From contig JAPHSI010000062.1 in the NCBI GenBank assembly GCA_026193155.1, positions 1 to 5,790 of the forward strand: 5,790 nucleotides of DNA. Reading direction: 5' to 3'. Shown here one piece after another: positions 1 to 5,715 of the stretch. The position numbers and the translations under genes are program-made. The number at the start of each line of letters is the position of its first letter. The stretch's first letter is position 1. This DNA is from Sulfurimonadaceae bacterium. Lineage in GTDB: Bacteria; Campylobacterota; Campylobacteria; Campylobacterales; Sulfurimonadaceae. Below the pieces are notes generated by a model. It had not been told where the DNA came from and did not search any database. It saw only the letters and a program-made list of their open reading frames with translations.

Positions 1-151
1 CATAATCTTTTCTAAGTTCACAAGCTAAATAGTGCTCGCATTTACTACAAGACTCAAGAGTTTTGTTTTGTTGACACTCTTGAATTTCCTGTATCTTGCT
101 TTCTAAGTGTATTTCAAACTTATCAAGTTCATTTTGATTATTTGTTTGCAT
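1..151 (-). CDS. Small Cys-motif protein, conserved hypothetical, 3' end outside window
   Basis: The first 50 codons are visible, starting at the ATG whose A is base 151; the frame is open to base 1 and the gene runs off the left edge. The start lies 14 bp inside the 3' end of fbp, in another frame, and AGAAG sits a few bases upstream, so translation is probably coupled to fbp. The visible part is hydrophilic, with a helical Glu/Lys/Gln-rich first half followed by four cysteines: C26, C35, C38 and C44 (C-x8-C-x2-C-x5-C). No signal peptide or membrane segment is seen. The cysteine spacing could bind zinc or an Fe-S cluster; this is inference. A small protein of this kind follows fbp in Campylobacter jejuni, as I recall, with metG next. 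I do not know a function. Confidence 0.75.
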   Translation of the reverse strand, partial: MQTNNQNELDKFEIHLESKIQEIQECQQNKTLESCSKCEHYLACELRKDY

Positions 152-977
152 AAACTTCTTTTACTCTTTGTATTTCATATTTTGAACCAAAAAAACAAGG
201 AGAAGTGTCATGAACATGAGCATGAGGAAGAGTCATAAGATCATCTTTGCCATTTATTGCTCCACCGCCTGCTAGTTTATAAATAAATGCAAAAGGGAAT
301 ACCTCAAAAAGTCTACGAAGTTTTCCCTCAGGCTTATCACTGGTAGCCGGGTAACTAAACAGACCACCGCCTTTTAGAAGTATTTGATGTAAATCAGGTA
401 CCATCCCTCCAGAATATCTAAGACGATAACCCTCTTTAAAAAAACTATCAACCATCTCTTTATGGTAAGATTCCCAATTTTGCTGTGTTCCACCAGGTGC
501 ATTTAGTTTACCTTTTTCACTTAAGCGAATCTCTTTAACAAATTCCCAGCTATTCGCTTGTAGTAAATGAAGCTTAACTTTGTTATGAGCAAATACCATC
601 TCAACTCTTGGACCATGCACTACATAGCACGATGCTACCATGTTTTTAGAACCAAAATCACCTTCATATATTCCATATATAGTTCCAACACTTAGATTTA
701 CATCTATTAATGAAGAACCATCTAATGGATCGTATGCAATAAAGTATTTTCCACTTGGGTTTAACTGCATCGGAAATTCTTTTTCTTCGCTAGCTATTGT
801 GTTAACACTCTCTACACGAGAAAGTTCTTCTTCAATAATCATATCACACTGTATATCTAGTTGAAGTTGTGTCTCACCTGAACTATTTGCCTGATTAGAA
901 TATCCTATGTCTTTCGTATCTATAGCATCTTTAATTCTTATAGCACTTCTTTGTATAGCTTCAAATATATCTGTCAT
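138..977 (-). CDS. fbp: Fructose-1,6-bisphosphatase class I (short form)
   Basis: Cytosolic enzyme hydrolysing fructose 1,6-bisphosphate to fructose 6-phosphate plus phosphate in gluconeogenesis. Class I hallmarks are present: acidic metal ligands in ASEE (E64, E65), the DPLDGSS loop at 83-89 (D83, D86), the VGTI segment at 97-100, the RYSGGMVPD stretch around 187-195, and KLRRLFE at 219-225, which gives the substrate Lys/Arg and the metal-binding Glu225. At 279 aa it is shorter than the roughly 330 aa of the E. coli enzyme. The shortage is mainly N-terminal: the sequence begins about 20 residues later, so much of the AMP-binding segment of the E. coli and mammalian enzymes is missing and AMP inhibition is probably weak or absent (inference). 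Short forms appear normal in Campylobacterota. The start is 3 bp beyond the mobB stop, with GGAAG inside the mobB 3' end as ribosome binding site. It is second in a mobB-fbp operon; its stop lies inside the next gene. Confidence 0.95.
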   Translation of the reverse strand: MTDIFEAIQRSAIRIKDAIDTKDIGYSNQANSSGETQLQLDIQCDMIIEEELSRVESVNTIASEEKEFPMQLNPSGKYFIAYDPLDGSSLIDVNLSVGTIYGIYEGDFGSKNMVASCYVVHGPRVEMVFAHNKVKLHLLQANSWEFVKEIRLSEKGKLNAPGGTQQNWESYHKEMVDSFFKEGYRLRYSGGMVPDLHQILLKGGGLFSYPATSDKPEGKLRRLFEVFPFAFIYKLAGGGAINGKDDLMTLPHAHVHDTSPCFFGSKYEIQRVKEVYANK

Positions 978-980
978 TTT

Positions 981-1484
981 TTACACTTCCTTCGCATTTT
1001 TAAGTATCCAAGATATTATATCATCAGGGTTGTTTAAATCTAGCACATCAATATCATCAGGTAGTTCATATTTATCTAAATCAATACTTTCATCTATTGC
1101 TAGAGCATCCATATATGGAAAATAATCTTCATCTAAAGAATTTCTAAAGATGCTAATTCGAGGCAATGGTAAGTTTTTCAATCCTTCTACCAGAAGAATA
1201 TCAAACTTATCAAATAATCTAATCATCTCGTCTAAATCTTTTTGTCTTTGAGAAAAATATGTTGTACGGGTAGGGGATGTAACAATAACTTCCGCACCTG
1301 TATCGCTAAATTTATAACTGTCTTTACCTTCAACATCAAACCTTGCTTTATCGCCAGGGTCATGTTTTACTATTGCAACTTCTTTTTTTTGTTCATGTAT
1401 AAGTTTTCTTGCAACATTTAATATAAGTGTCGTTTTACCGCTATTTGATGGTCCGGTAAAGGCAACTGCCAATCTTTTCTTCAA
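981..1484 (-). CDS. mobB: Molybdopterin-guanine dinucleotide biosynthesis adapter MobB
   Basis: Small cytosolic P-loop GTP-binding protein that assists MobA in attaching GMP to molybdopterin, giving the guanine-dinucleotide cofactor used by DMSO-reductase-family enzymes such as nitrate reductase and formate dehydrogenase. The 167 residues show a Walker A loop GPSNSGKTT (11-19), a KHDPGDKARFDVEGKDS segment (40-56) matching the MobB KH...D..GKDS motif, a GAEV/TS region (63-70), and a Walker B-like DILLVEG (95-101). The start is a TTG (1484-1482), chosen because the first residues lead straight into the P-loop strand and no in-frame ATG lies between it and the upstream stop at 1517-1515. The ribosome site (AAAGAT, 6 bp upstream) is weak, so translation is probably low. 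First gene of the operon with fbp; mobA is not in the window. The mobB-fbp pairing looks positional rather than functional. Confidence 0.9.
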   Translation of the reverse strand: MKKRLAVAFTGPSNSGKTTLILNVARKLIHEQKKEVAIVKHDPGDKARFDVEGKDSYKFSDTGAEVIVTSPTRTTYFSQRQKDLDEMIRLFDKFDILLVEGLKNLPLPRISIFRNSLDEDYFPYMDALAIDESIDLDKYELPDDIDVLDLNNPDDIISWILKNAKEV

Positions 1485-1513
1485 AATAATATCTTTAATT
1501 AAAATTTTAAGTG

Positions 1514-1519
1514 ATTATA
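1514..1519 (-). promoter_or_regulatory. Candidate -10 box for the mobB-fbp operon
   Basis: Read on the minus strand this is a perfect TATAAT, preceded by TTTTG. It would place transcription start near 1507, giving a leader of about 22 nt before the mobB TTG. No good -35 hexamer is visible; Campylobacterota housekeeping promoters often lack one and have AT-rich upstream DNA instead. The box lies about 20 bp from an oppositely directed TATAAT at 1541-1546, so polymerases at the two promoters would compete for the same DNA. Confidence 0.5.
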
Positions 1520-1540
1520 CAAAAGAAAAGTTTAACAAGC

Positions 1541-1546
1541 TATAAT
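1541..1546 (+). promoter_or_regulatory. Candidate -10 box for the lipoprotein gene
   Basis: Perfect TATAAT on the plus strand, six bases (TTCGGC) before the ATG at 1553. Normal spacing puts transcription start at or within a base or two of that ATG, which implies a leaderless or nearly leaderless mRNA. No Shine-Dalgarno sequence is seen before the ATG, which agrees with this. There is no clear -35 box (TACAAA at 1518-1523 is the best-placed hexamer). Confidence 0.5.
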
Positions 1547-1552
1547 TTCGGC

Positions 1553-2011
1553 ATGAAAACTGTATATATTCTTTTATTTTTTTTATTTATAAGCGGATGT
1601 TCGAGTAAAAATGCGTTTTATAACTTTGATATGGATAAACATCAACAATTAAGCGCACAAAGCTTTAAGCGGATTAAGCTTACGAATGGTGAAGAAGTAA
1701 TAGGGACTTTTTCCTCAATTTATCTAAATGAAGTATATCCGGATAGATACAATAATAATGAATATTTTTTTGTGTATGTATATCTAAAAGATTCTACTAA
1801 AAAGTATAATATTAAGCTAAACTCGAATGATAGTCTGAAAATTAAAGAGCTTTATTACGACAATAGATTTTCTAGATTAATAAGTGAAAGAAGCAAATGG
1901 AATAGGTACTATTTGATTTCATATGAAAAAGTAGAAGATTTATTAAATCTACAGTTGTTTGTAGACAAATCTGCTTTGGCTTCAATTAAGTATCAAAAAA
2001 ATACTCAATGA
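1553..2011 (+). CDS. Small predicted lipoprotein, function unknown
   Basis: 152-aa protein starting at ATG 1553. The frame is open upstream to a GTG at 1511, but the 1553 start gives a textbook lipoprotein signal peptide: MK, a hydrophobic run YILLFFLFI, then the lipobox ISGC with the lipidated Cys at residue 16 and Ser-Ser after it. The extra 14 residues from GTG would only bury this signal. Mature residues 17-152 are Tyr-, Asn- and Lys-rich and look like a small beta-rich domain: IKLTNGEEVIGTF (41-53) and YFFVYVYL (71-78) read as strands. No catalytic motif is recognised. The protein should be anchored to the inner or outer membrane on the periplasmic side; Ser at +2 does not argue for inner-membrane retention. 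A lipoprotein gene stands at this place, divergent from mobB, in Campylobacter jejuni as I recall. It ends 12 bp from the convergent yggT stop. Confidence 0.85.
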   Translation: MKTVYILLFFLFISGCSSKNAFYNFDMDKHQQLSAQSFKRIKLTNGEEVIGTFSSIYLNEVYPDRYNNNEYFFVYVYLKDSTKKYNIKLNSNDSLKIKELYYDNRFSRLISERSKWNRYYLISYEKVEDLLNLQLFVDKSALASIKYQKNTQ

Positions 2012-2023
2012 AGCTTTATTGCA

Positions 2024-2311
2024 TTAATGTAGTGAACGTAAAACAGAACTTAATAAAACAACAATAACTTGTAAAGCAATTATTATTACAAGTGGGGCTA
2101 AGTCTAAGCCTCCAAAATCTGTTTTTATATATTTTCTTACAAGTCTATAGGCCGGTTGTGTGATTCTATATAAAAACTGAACTATAGGATTATACGGATC
2201 AGGATTCACAAAACTAAGTAGTGCCGCAATAATAATAACCCAAATATAAATGTTTATTAGACCAAGAAAAATACCGCCTAAGCCTTGAACAATATCAATA
2301 ATTAAACTCAT
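2024..2311 (-). CDS. YggT family integral membrane protein
   Basis: 95-aa inner-membrane protein with two hydrophobic segments, about residues 10-34 and 70-92. Between them is the family signature: SFVNPDPYNPIVQFLYRITQP (33-53), then a basic stretch YRLVRKYIK (55-63), then FGGLDLAPLVIIIALQ (66-81). YggT proteins occur across bacteria and chloroplasts (CCB3/YlmG); a role in membrane or division-related assembly is proposed, but the biochemical function is not settled. The ATG shares 4 bp (ATGA) with the gltX2 stop, and AGGAGA stands 9 bp upstream, so it is translationally coupled to gltX2. The gltX2-yggT pair is also adjacent in Helicobacter and Campylobacter, as I recall, where slt normally follows; here slt does not. 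Identification is secure; function is not. Confidence 0.92.
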   Translation of the reverse strand: MSLIIDIVQGLGGIFLGLINIYIWVIIIAALLSFVNPDPYNPIVQFLYRITQPAYRLVRKYIKTDFGGLDLAPLVIIIALQVIVVLLSSVLRSLH

Positions 2312-3594
2312 TTAACAATTTCTCCTATATAATTTTTTAAATATTTATATACTTCTGCAATATCGGGACCACTACTACTTCCAGTAAGAATATAACGAAG
2401 AGGTTTAATAAAATCATCCTCTTTAATACCTGTTTCTTTAATAATATAATCTTTAAAGTCATTATATTCATTAAAATAAGGGGCATCTTTTATAACTTCT
2501 ATTATAATATTTGCCTGATTTTCAAGATTTTCAGGCAACTTTTTGACACTAAATATAGGCTCAATTTTAGCTTTTAACTCTTTTGTGGTAGATACACTTT
2601 CTAAGTATACACGTGCAAGCTCACCTATCTCTGCATCCGCAAACCCAACATAACGAGACAACTCTTTAGCATCCAGGTTTTTTAAATATTTTTGATTTAT
2701 ATTTTTCAAAGTATCGATGCTAAAGCGAGCAGGGGAGTTAGATATATTTTCTAAATCAAAGAATTTCACAGCTTCTTCTAAATCAAAAATATCATCAGGA
2801 GTCTTATTTCCTATTGATATTAAATAATTTGAAATTGCTTCTGGCAAGAAACCTTGCTCTAATAAGTGTTTTACACTTAAAGAATCTTCATTATTATCAT
2901 CATCATTTAATAATGCCGGTAAATGTACATACTCTATATTTTTTTCATAACCTAACGACTTTCTGATGTATTCTTGTTTTGCAGTGTTTGTAATGTGATT
3001 TTCATCACGGATTATAATACTTATATCACTAATCATATCATCTACAGCAGATGCAAAATTAGATGTTGAAGATTTATCATGATTCATAATTATAAAACTA
3101 TCTACTTCATCAGGAGTAAAAGATATCTCACCTTTAATTTTGTCATGAAGAACTATATCATTGCTTGGTCGTATTATTCTTACTGTAAATGGATTTATAT
3201 TATCTATCACAAGCTCATCGGGAAGGTTTCTACATGCATCGTCATAGCTATATTTTTCTTTTGCTTCTTTAGCTTCTTGGTGTTTTTTATCTAGCCATTC
3301 ATTTGAACAAAAACAGCTAAATGCTTTTTTATCATGCATAAGCTGTAGTGCCATTGCTGAGTGAAACTTGTAGTTTTGGCTTTGATATATAGTTTGTGAG
3401 TATTTTATTCCAAAAAGATCTAAAATATCCAATATCTCCTGATCTTTACCATCTACATTTTTTTCTTTATTTGTATCTTCGATACGTACAATAAAATCTT
3501 CTTTTTTTTGTTTCGAAACAATATAGTTGAATAGGGCAATTCTTAAATCACCAATGTGCATATCACTAGTTGGACTAGGTGCGAATCTTAACAT
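2308..3594 (-). CDS. gltX2: Glutamyl-tRNA synthetase paralogue, GltX2/GluRS2 type, with degenerate catalytic motifs
   Basis: Class I synthetase family, 428 aa, about full length. In Helicobacter pylori GluRS2 attaches Glu to tRNA-Gln, later amidated by GatCAB. Kept here: the APSPT...HIG loop (5-15, H13), RIED (37-40), a possible zinc site C94-x-C96 with Y117-x3-C121, SVK (240-242), GFLPEAISNYL (248-258), and the C-terminal PLRYILTGSSSGPD (398-411). Changed compared with what I recall of GluRS2: PTG to PTS at S10, RIEDTD to RIEDTN at N42, SPTYN to SSTSN (S176 and the substrate-binding Tyr now S178), and RGEDH to RDENH (196-200). The KKMSKRD loop is missing; LPALLN (225-230) runs through an Asp/Asn stretch straight to LSVK, about 5 residues shorter. 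ATP-dependent activation is probably impaired or altered (inference). The frame is uninterrupted, the start has AGGA 6 bp upstream, and base composition matches its neighbours. It overlaps yggT by 4 bp. It may be a repurposed paralogue or an early pseudogene. Confidence 0.85.
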   Translation of the reverse strand: MLRFAPSPTSDMHIGDLRIALFNYIVSKQKKEDFIVRIEDTNKEKNVDGKDQEILDILDLFGIKYSQTIYQSQNYKFHSAMALQLMHDKKAFSCFCSNEWLDKKHQEAKEAKEKYSYDDACRNLPDELVIDNINPFTVRIIRPSNDIVLHDKIKGEISFTPDEVDSFIIMNHDKSSTSNFASAVDDMISDISIIIRDENHITNTAKQEYIRKSLGYEKNIEYVHLPALLNDDDNNEDSLSVKHLLEQGFLPEAISNYLISIGNKTPDDIFDLEEAVKFFDLENISNSPARFSIDTLKNINQKYLKNLDAKELSRYVGFADAEIGELARVYLESVSTTKELKAKIEPIFSVKKLPENLENQANIIIEVIKDAPYFNEYNDFKDYIIKETGIKEDDFIKPLRYILTGSSSGPDIAEVYKYLKNYIGEIVK

Positions 3595-3621
3595 TAAAAT
3601 TCCTAAAAAATAATTTTTGTG

Positions 3622-3630
3622 ATTCTAACA
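3622..3630 (-). promoter_or_regulatory. Candidate extended -10 promoter for gltX2-yggT
   Basis: Read on the minus strand the bases are TGTTAGAAT, an extended -10 (TGn) with TAGAAT, one base off TATAAT. Transcription would start near 3615, about 20 nt before the gltX2 ATG at 3594, leaving room for the AGGA ribosome site. No convincing -35 box is seen at 16-18 bp. Confidence 0.45.
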
Positions 3631-3655
3631 AATTTTTGATTAAATATAGGACAAT

Positions 3656-3667
3656 TGACTTAAGTCA
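3656..3667 (+). promoter_or_regulatory. Perfect 12-bp palindrome TGACTTAAGTCA, possible operator
   Basis: TGACTTAAGTCA reads the same on both strands and lies between the divergent gltX2 and cyclase genes, about 25 bp upstream of the gltX2 -10 box. It overlaps TTGACT (3655-3660), a near-perfect -35 hexamer on the plus strand with CATAGT 17 bp downstream. A dimeric regulator here could affect both directions. The regulator is unknown. About one such perfect 12-mer is expected by chance in a window this long, so the position carries most of the weight. Confidence 0.3.
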
Positions 3668-3690
3668 CTGCATTAATCATAGTCTTTTAT

Positions 3691-3696
3691 TATACT
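3691..3696 (+). promoter_or_regulatory. Candidate -10 box for the diguanylate cyclase gene
   Basis: TATACT differs from TATAAT at one base and would start transcription near 3703, giving a leader of about 65 nt that contains a small imperfect inverted repeat, GAATAGTTATTC (3707-3718). Competing candidates are TTGACT-17-CATAGT (3655-3683) and TGGTATAAG (3748-3756). The last is a good extended -10, but its start near 3763 would cut away the ribosome site. I cannot decide among them from sequence alone. Confidence 0.3.
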
Positions 3697-3757
3697 TCAA
3701 AACTACGAATAGTTATTCATTGAAAATTAATATATATTCAAATATCATGGTATAAGC

Positions 3758-3762
3758 AAAGG
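3758..3762 (+). promoter_or_regulatory. Ribosome binding site of the diguanylate cyclase gene
   Basis: AAAGG stands 7 bases before the ATG at 3770, separated by a run of seven T. It supports this ATG as the start, which also places the first membrane segment at residue 9 or so as expected. Confidence 0.55.
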
Positions 3763-3769
3763 TTTTTTT

Positions 3770-5710
3770 ATGTTAAGAAATAATTATATTAAATATATAT
3801 TTTTATTCAATTATGTTGTGTTGTTTTTTGCAATAGCACTTAGTTTGTATTATGCGTATAATTTATTTTTAGATTTAATAAAGAACTCTGCAAATAAAAA
3901 TCTTATTTCAATAAATAAACAAATTGCAAAAAATGTAAATATGGAACTTAAATATGTATCTAACAGTGTCAAAGCACTAGGGGAAAACTATAAAAAGTTA
4001 CATGAAGAAGAATATGAATATATAAAGAACAAGCCATTATACGAGCATAAGAGTATAAAAAACGACAATATAACATTTTTTATAGATTATACAGATCAAA
4101 ATGACTTTTCCTTTAAATCAGACAATGTTGCAATGATTCTTTCAAATCTAAATCAAGATAAAGAAACTGTAGCTAGAGAACTTAATATTTTTCATCAATT
4201 AACACCGGCTCTCGAATCCATACAAAATACTCTTGATTTTTCATGGGTTTACATTACAAGTGTTAATGATTTCATGCTTATTTATCCTTATGTACCTTAT
4301 GAAAATGCAAAAAATATATATAAGCCTACACAGCAGCACTTTTATAAAGCTGCAAATTTTAAACAAAAAAGTGTAGGCTGGGAAGAACCGTATTATGATC
4401 TTGCTGGAGACGGTGTATTAGTGACTGCATCTTATCCTATATATAATAAGAATGAAAATCTCCTTGGAGTAGCTTCTCATGATATTACCATTGATAATAT
4501 TGCGAAAGAAATTTTAAACGGAACTACAATATATAAAGATAGCGTTTCTTTTTTAATATCTAAACAAGGTAAAGTCATATCATCAACAAGTAAAGCACAT
4601 ATGCAAGAGATAGAAAAAAATGATAAGTTAAGATACAAGGGTAATTTTCATTACAGGACACTAAGAGATGCAAAACAAAATGGACTTGATCAGATTGTTG
4701 TTTCATCGCATAAACATCTAAATAAACTTGGAGATGAAATAATCTCAAAAATTAAACCCATGAAAAATGTGAATACACAGCTATGGAATAGTAAAATAGA
4801 GGCTTTTAATGAATATATTCTTTTGGTGTCACAGATTCCTGTGACGGGATGGATATTAGTCTCTTATGTTCCAAAAGATAGTATTAGAGATGGTACAATT
4901 TCTATCTTTTACCAGATATTTTTGATATTATCTATTTTTATAACAACATTATTTATTTTTAGTGCAATTTTAGCTATGAGACACTTGATAACACCACTCG
5001 AAATAATAAATAATGCTTCTAAACGCTTTGGTGAAGGAAAGACTAAAATTAAAGTAAGTTATTCCAATATAAACCTACTAAAAACTCTTTTTGAAACTTT
5101 CAATACTATGGTTGACAATATTAATTTAAACAAACATATACTTGAACAAAAAGTTCAAGAAAGAACTTTGAAATTACAGGACGAAATAAATAGAAGGAAG
5201 GATGTTGAACAAAAACTTAGAAAAATTTCAAGAACGGATAGTTTAACAGAGATTTGGAATAGGGGATACTTCTTTGAAATATTAAACAAAGAAGTATCAC
5301 GCTCCCATCGATACAATATAAATATAGCACTTTTAATGGTTGATATAGACTTATTTAAAAAAATAAATGATACTTACGGACATGATATTGGTGATAAGGC
5401 TATTAAACATGTTGTTAGTATAATTAATAAAAATATTCGTACAGATAATGTATTTGGTCGCTTAGGAGGGGAGGAGTTTGGAATAATAGTGACCGATTTA
5501 AAAAACCCTGATATATCTAATGATATTGCAAAACGTCTAGTAAAAAGCGTTGAACAATCACCTTTAGTTGTAAACAATGAATCTATTAATATAACAATAA
5601 GTATATCAAATATAAGAAAAGAAGATGATTCAAATACTTTATATATAAGATCAGACAAAGCTTTATATTTAGCAAAGGAAAAAGGTAGAAATAGGTTTGA
5701 AGAAATCTAA
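3770..5710 (+). CDS. Membrane diguanylate cyclase: dCache-like sensor, HAMP, GGDEF
   Basis: 646-aa inner-membrane enzyme predicted to make cyclic di-GMP from two GTP. Order: short cytoplasmic N-terminus; TM1 about 9-34; periplasmic sensor about 35-372 resembling a double Cache domain, with HFYKAANF (190-197), GWEEPYYDLAGDGVLVTASYP (203-223) and GVASHDIT (233-240); TM2 about 376-402; HAMP about 403-455; coiled coil about 455-486; GGDEF domain 487-646. The active site is intact: D525 in VDIDLFK, N533 and D539 in KINDTYGHDIGD, GGEEF at 566-570, and the C-terminal DKALYLAKEKGRNR (629-642). The inhibitory I-site is not: the expected R-x-x-D seven residues before R564 reads R557-T-D-N560. The usual TxSxG near the end reads T609-I-S-I-S613. 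No EAL or HD-GYP partner domain is present. The amino-acid-binding R-x-W-Y of many dCache sensors reads Q189-H-F-Y, so the ligand is probably something else. Transcribed alone, divergent from gltX2. Confidence 0.93.
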   Translation: MLRNNYIKYIFLFNYVVLFFAIALSLYYAYNLFLDLIKNSANKNLISINKQIAKNVNMELKYVSNSVKALGENYKKLHEEEYEYIKNKPLYEHKSIKNDNITFFIDYTDQNDFSFKSDNVAMILSNLNQDKETVARELNIFHQLTPALESIQNTLDFSWVYITSVNDFMLIYPYVPYENAKNIYKPTQQHFYKAANFKQKSVGWEEPYYDLAGDGVLVTASYPIYNKNENLLGVASHDITIDNIAKEILNGTTIYKDSVSFLISKQGKVISSTSKAHMQEIEKNDKLRYKGNFHYRTLRDAKQNGLDQIVVSSHKHLNKLGDEIISKIKPMKNVNTQLWNSKIEAFNEYILLVSQIPVTGWILVSYVPKDSIRDGTISIFYQIFLILSIFITTLFIFSAILAMRHLITPLEIINNASKRFGEGKTKIKVSYSNINLLKTLFETFNTMVDNINLNKHILEQKVQERTLKLQDEINRRKDVEQKLRKISRTDSLTEIWNRGYFFEILNKEVSRSHRYNINIALLMVDIDLFKKINDTYGHDIGDKAIKHVVSIINKNIRTDNVFGRLGGEEFGIIVTDLKNPDISNDIAKRLVKSVEQSPLVVNNESINITISISNIRKEDDSNTLYIRSDKALYLAKEKGRNRFEEI

Positions 5711-5715
5711 AAAAG

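Noticed and set aside
640..864. Plus-strand open frame of 74 codons inside fbp, and similar frames at 907-1125, 3079-3294 and 5374-5658 (minus)
   Set aside because: Each lies opposite a well-supported gene, shows no domain, and has no convincing ribosome site. They are shadows.
1511..1552. GTG at 1511 as the start of the lipoprotein gene
   Set aside because: It would add 14 polar residues before a perfect lipoprotein signal, and it would place the -10 box TATAAT inside the coding region.
1995..2021. Hairpin CAATAAAG/CTTCATTG followed by seven T on the minus strand as a yggT terminator
   Set aside because: The stem is AT-rich with only about four clean pairs, a mismatch and almost no loop. 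It is too weak to call, though it may contribute to termination.
2308..3594. Glu-Q-RS (YadB/GluQ), the queuosine-modifying GluRS-like protein
   Set aside because: Glu-Q-RS lacks the C-terminal anticodon-binding half. This protein is full length and keeps the PLR...LTG...GP end, so it belongs with GluRS2.
3707..3718. GAATAGTTATTC as an operator or terminator
   Set aside because: Only 5-bp arms in very AT-rich DNA; repeats of this quality are expected by chance.
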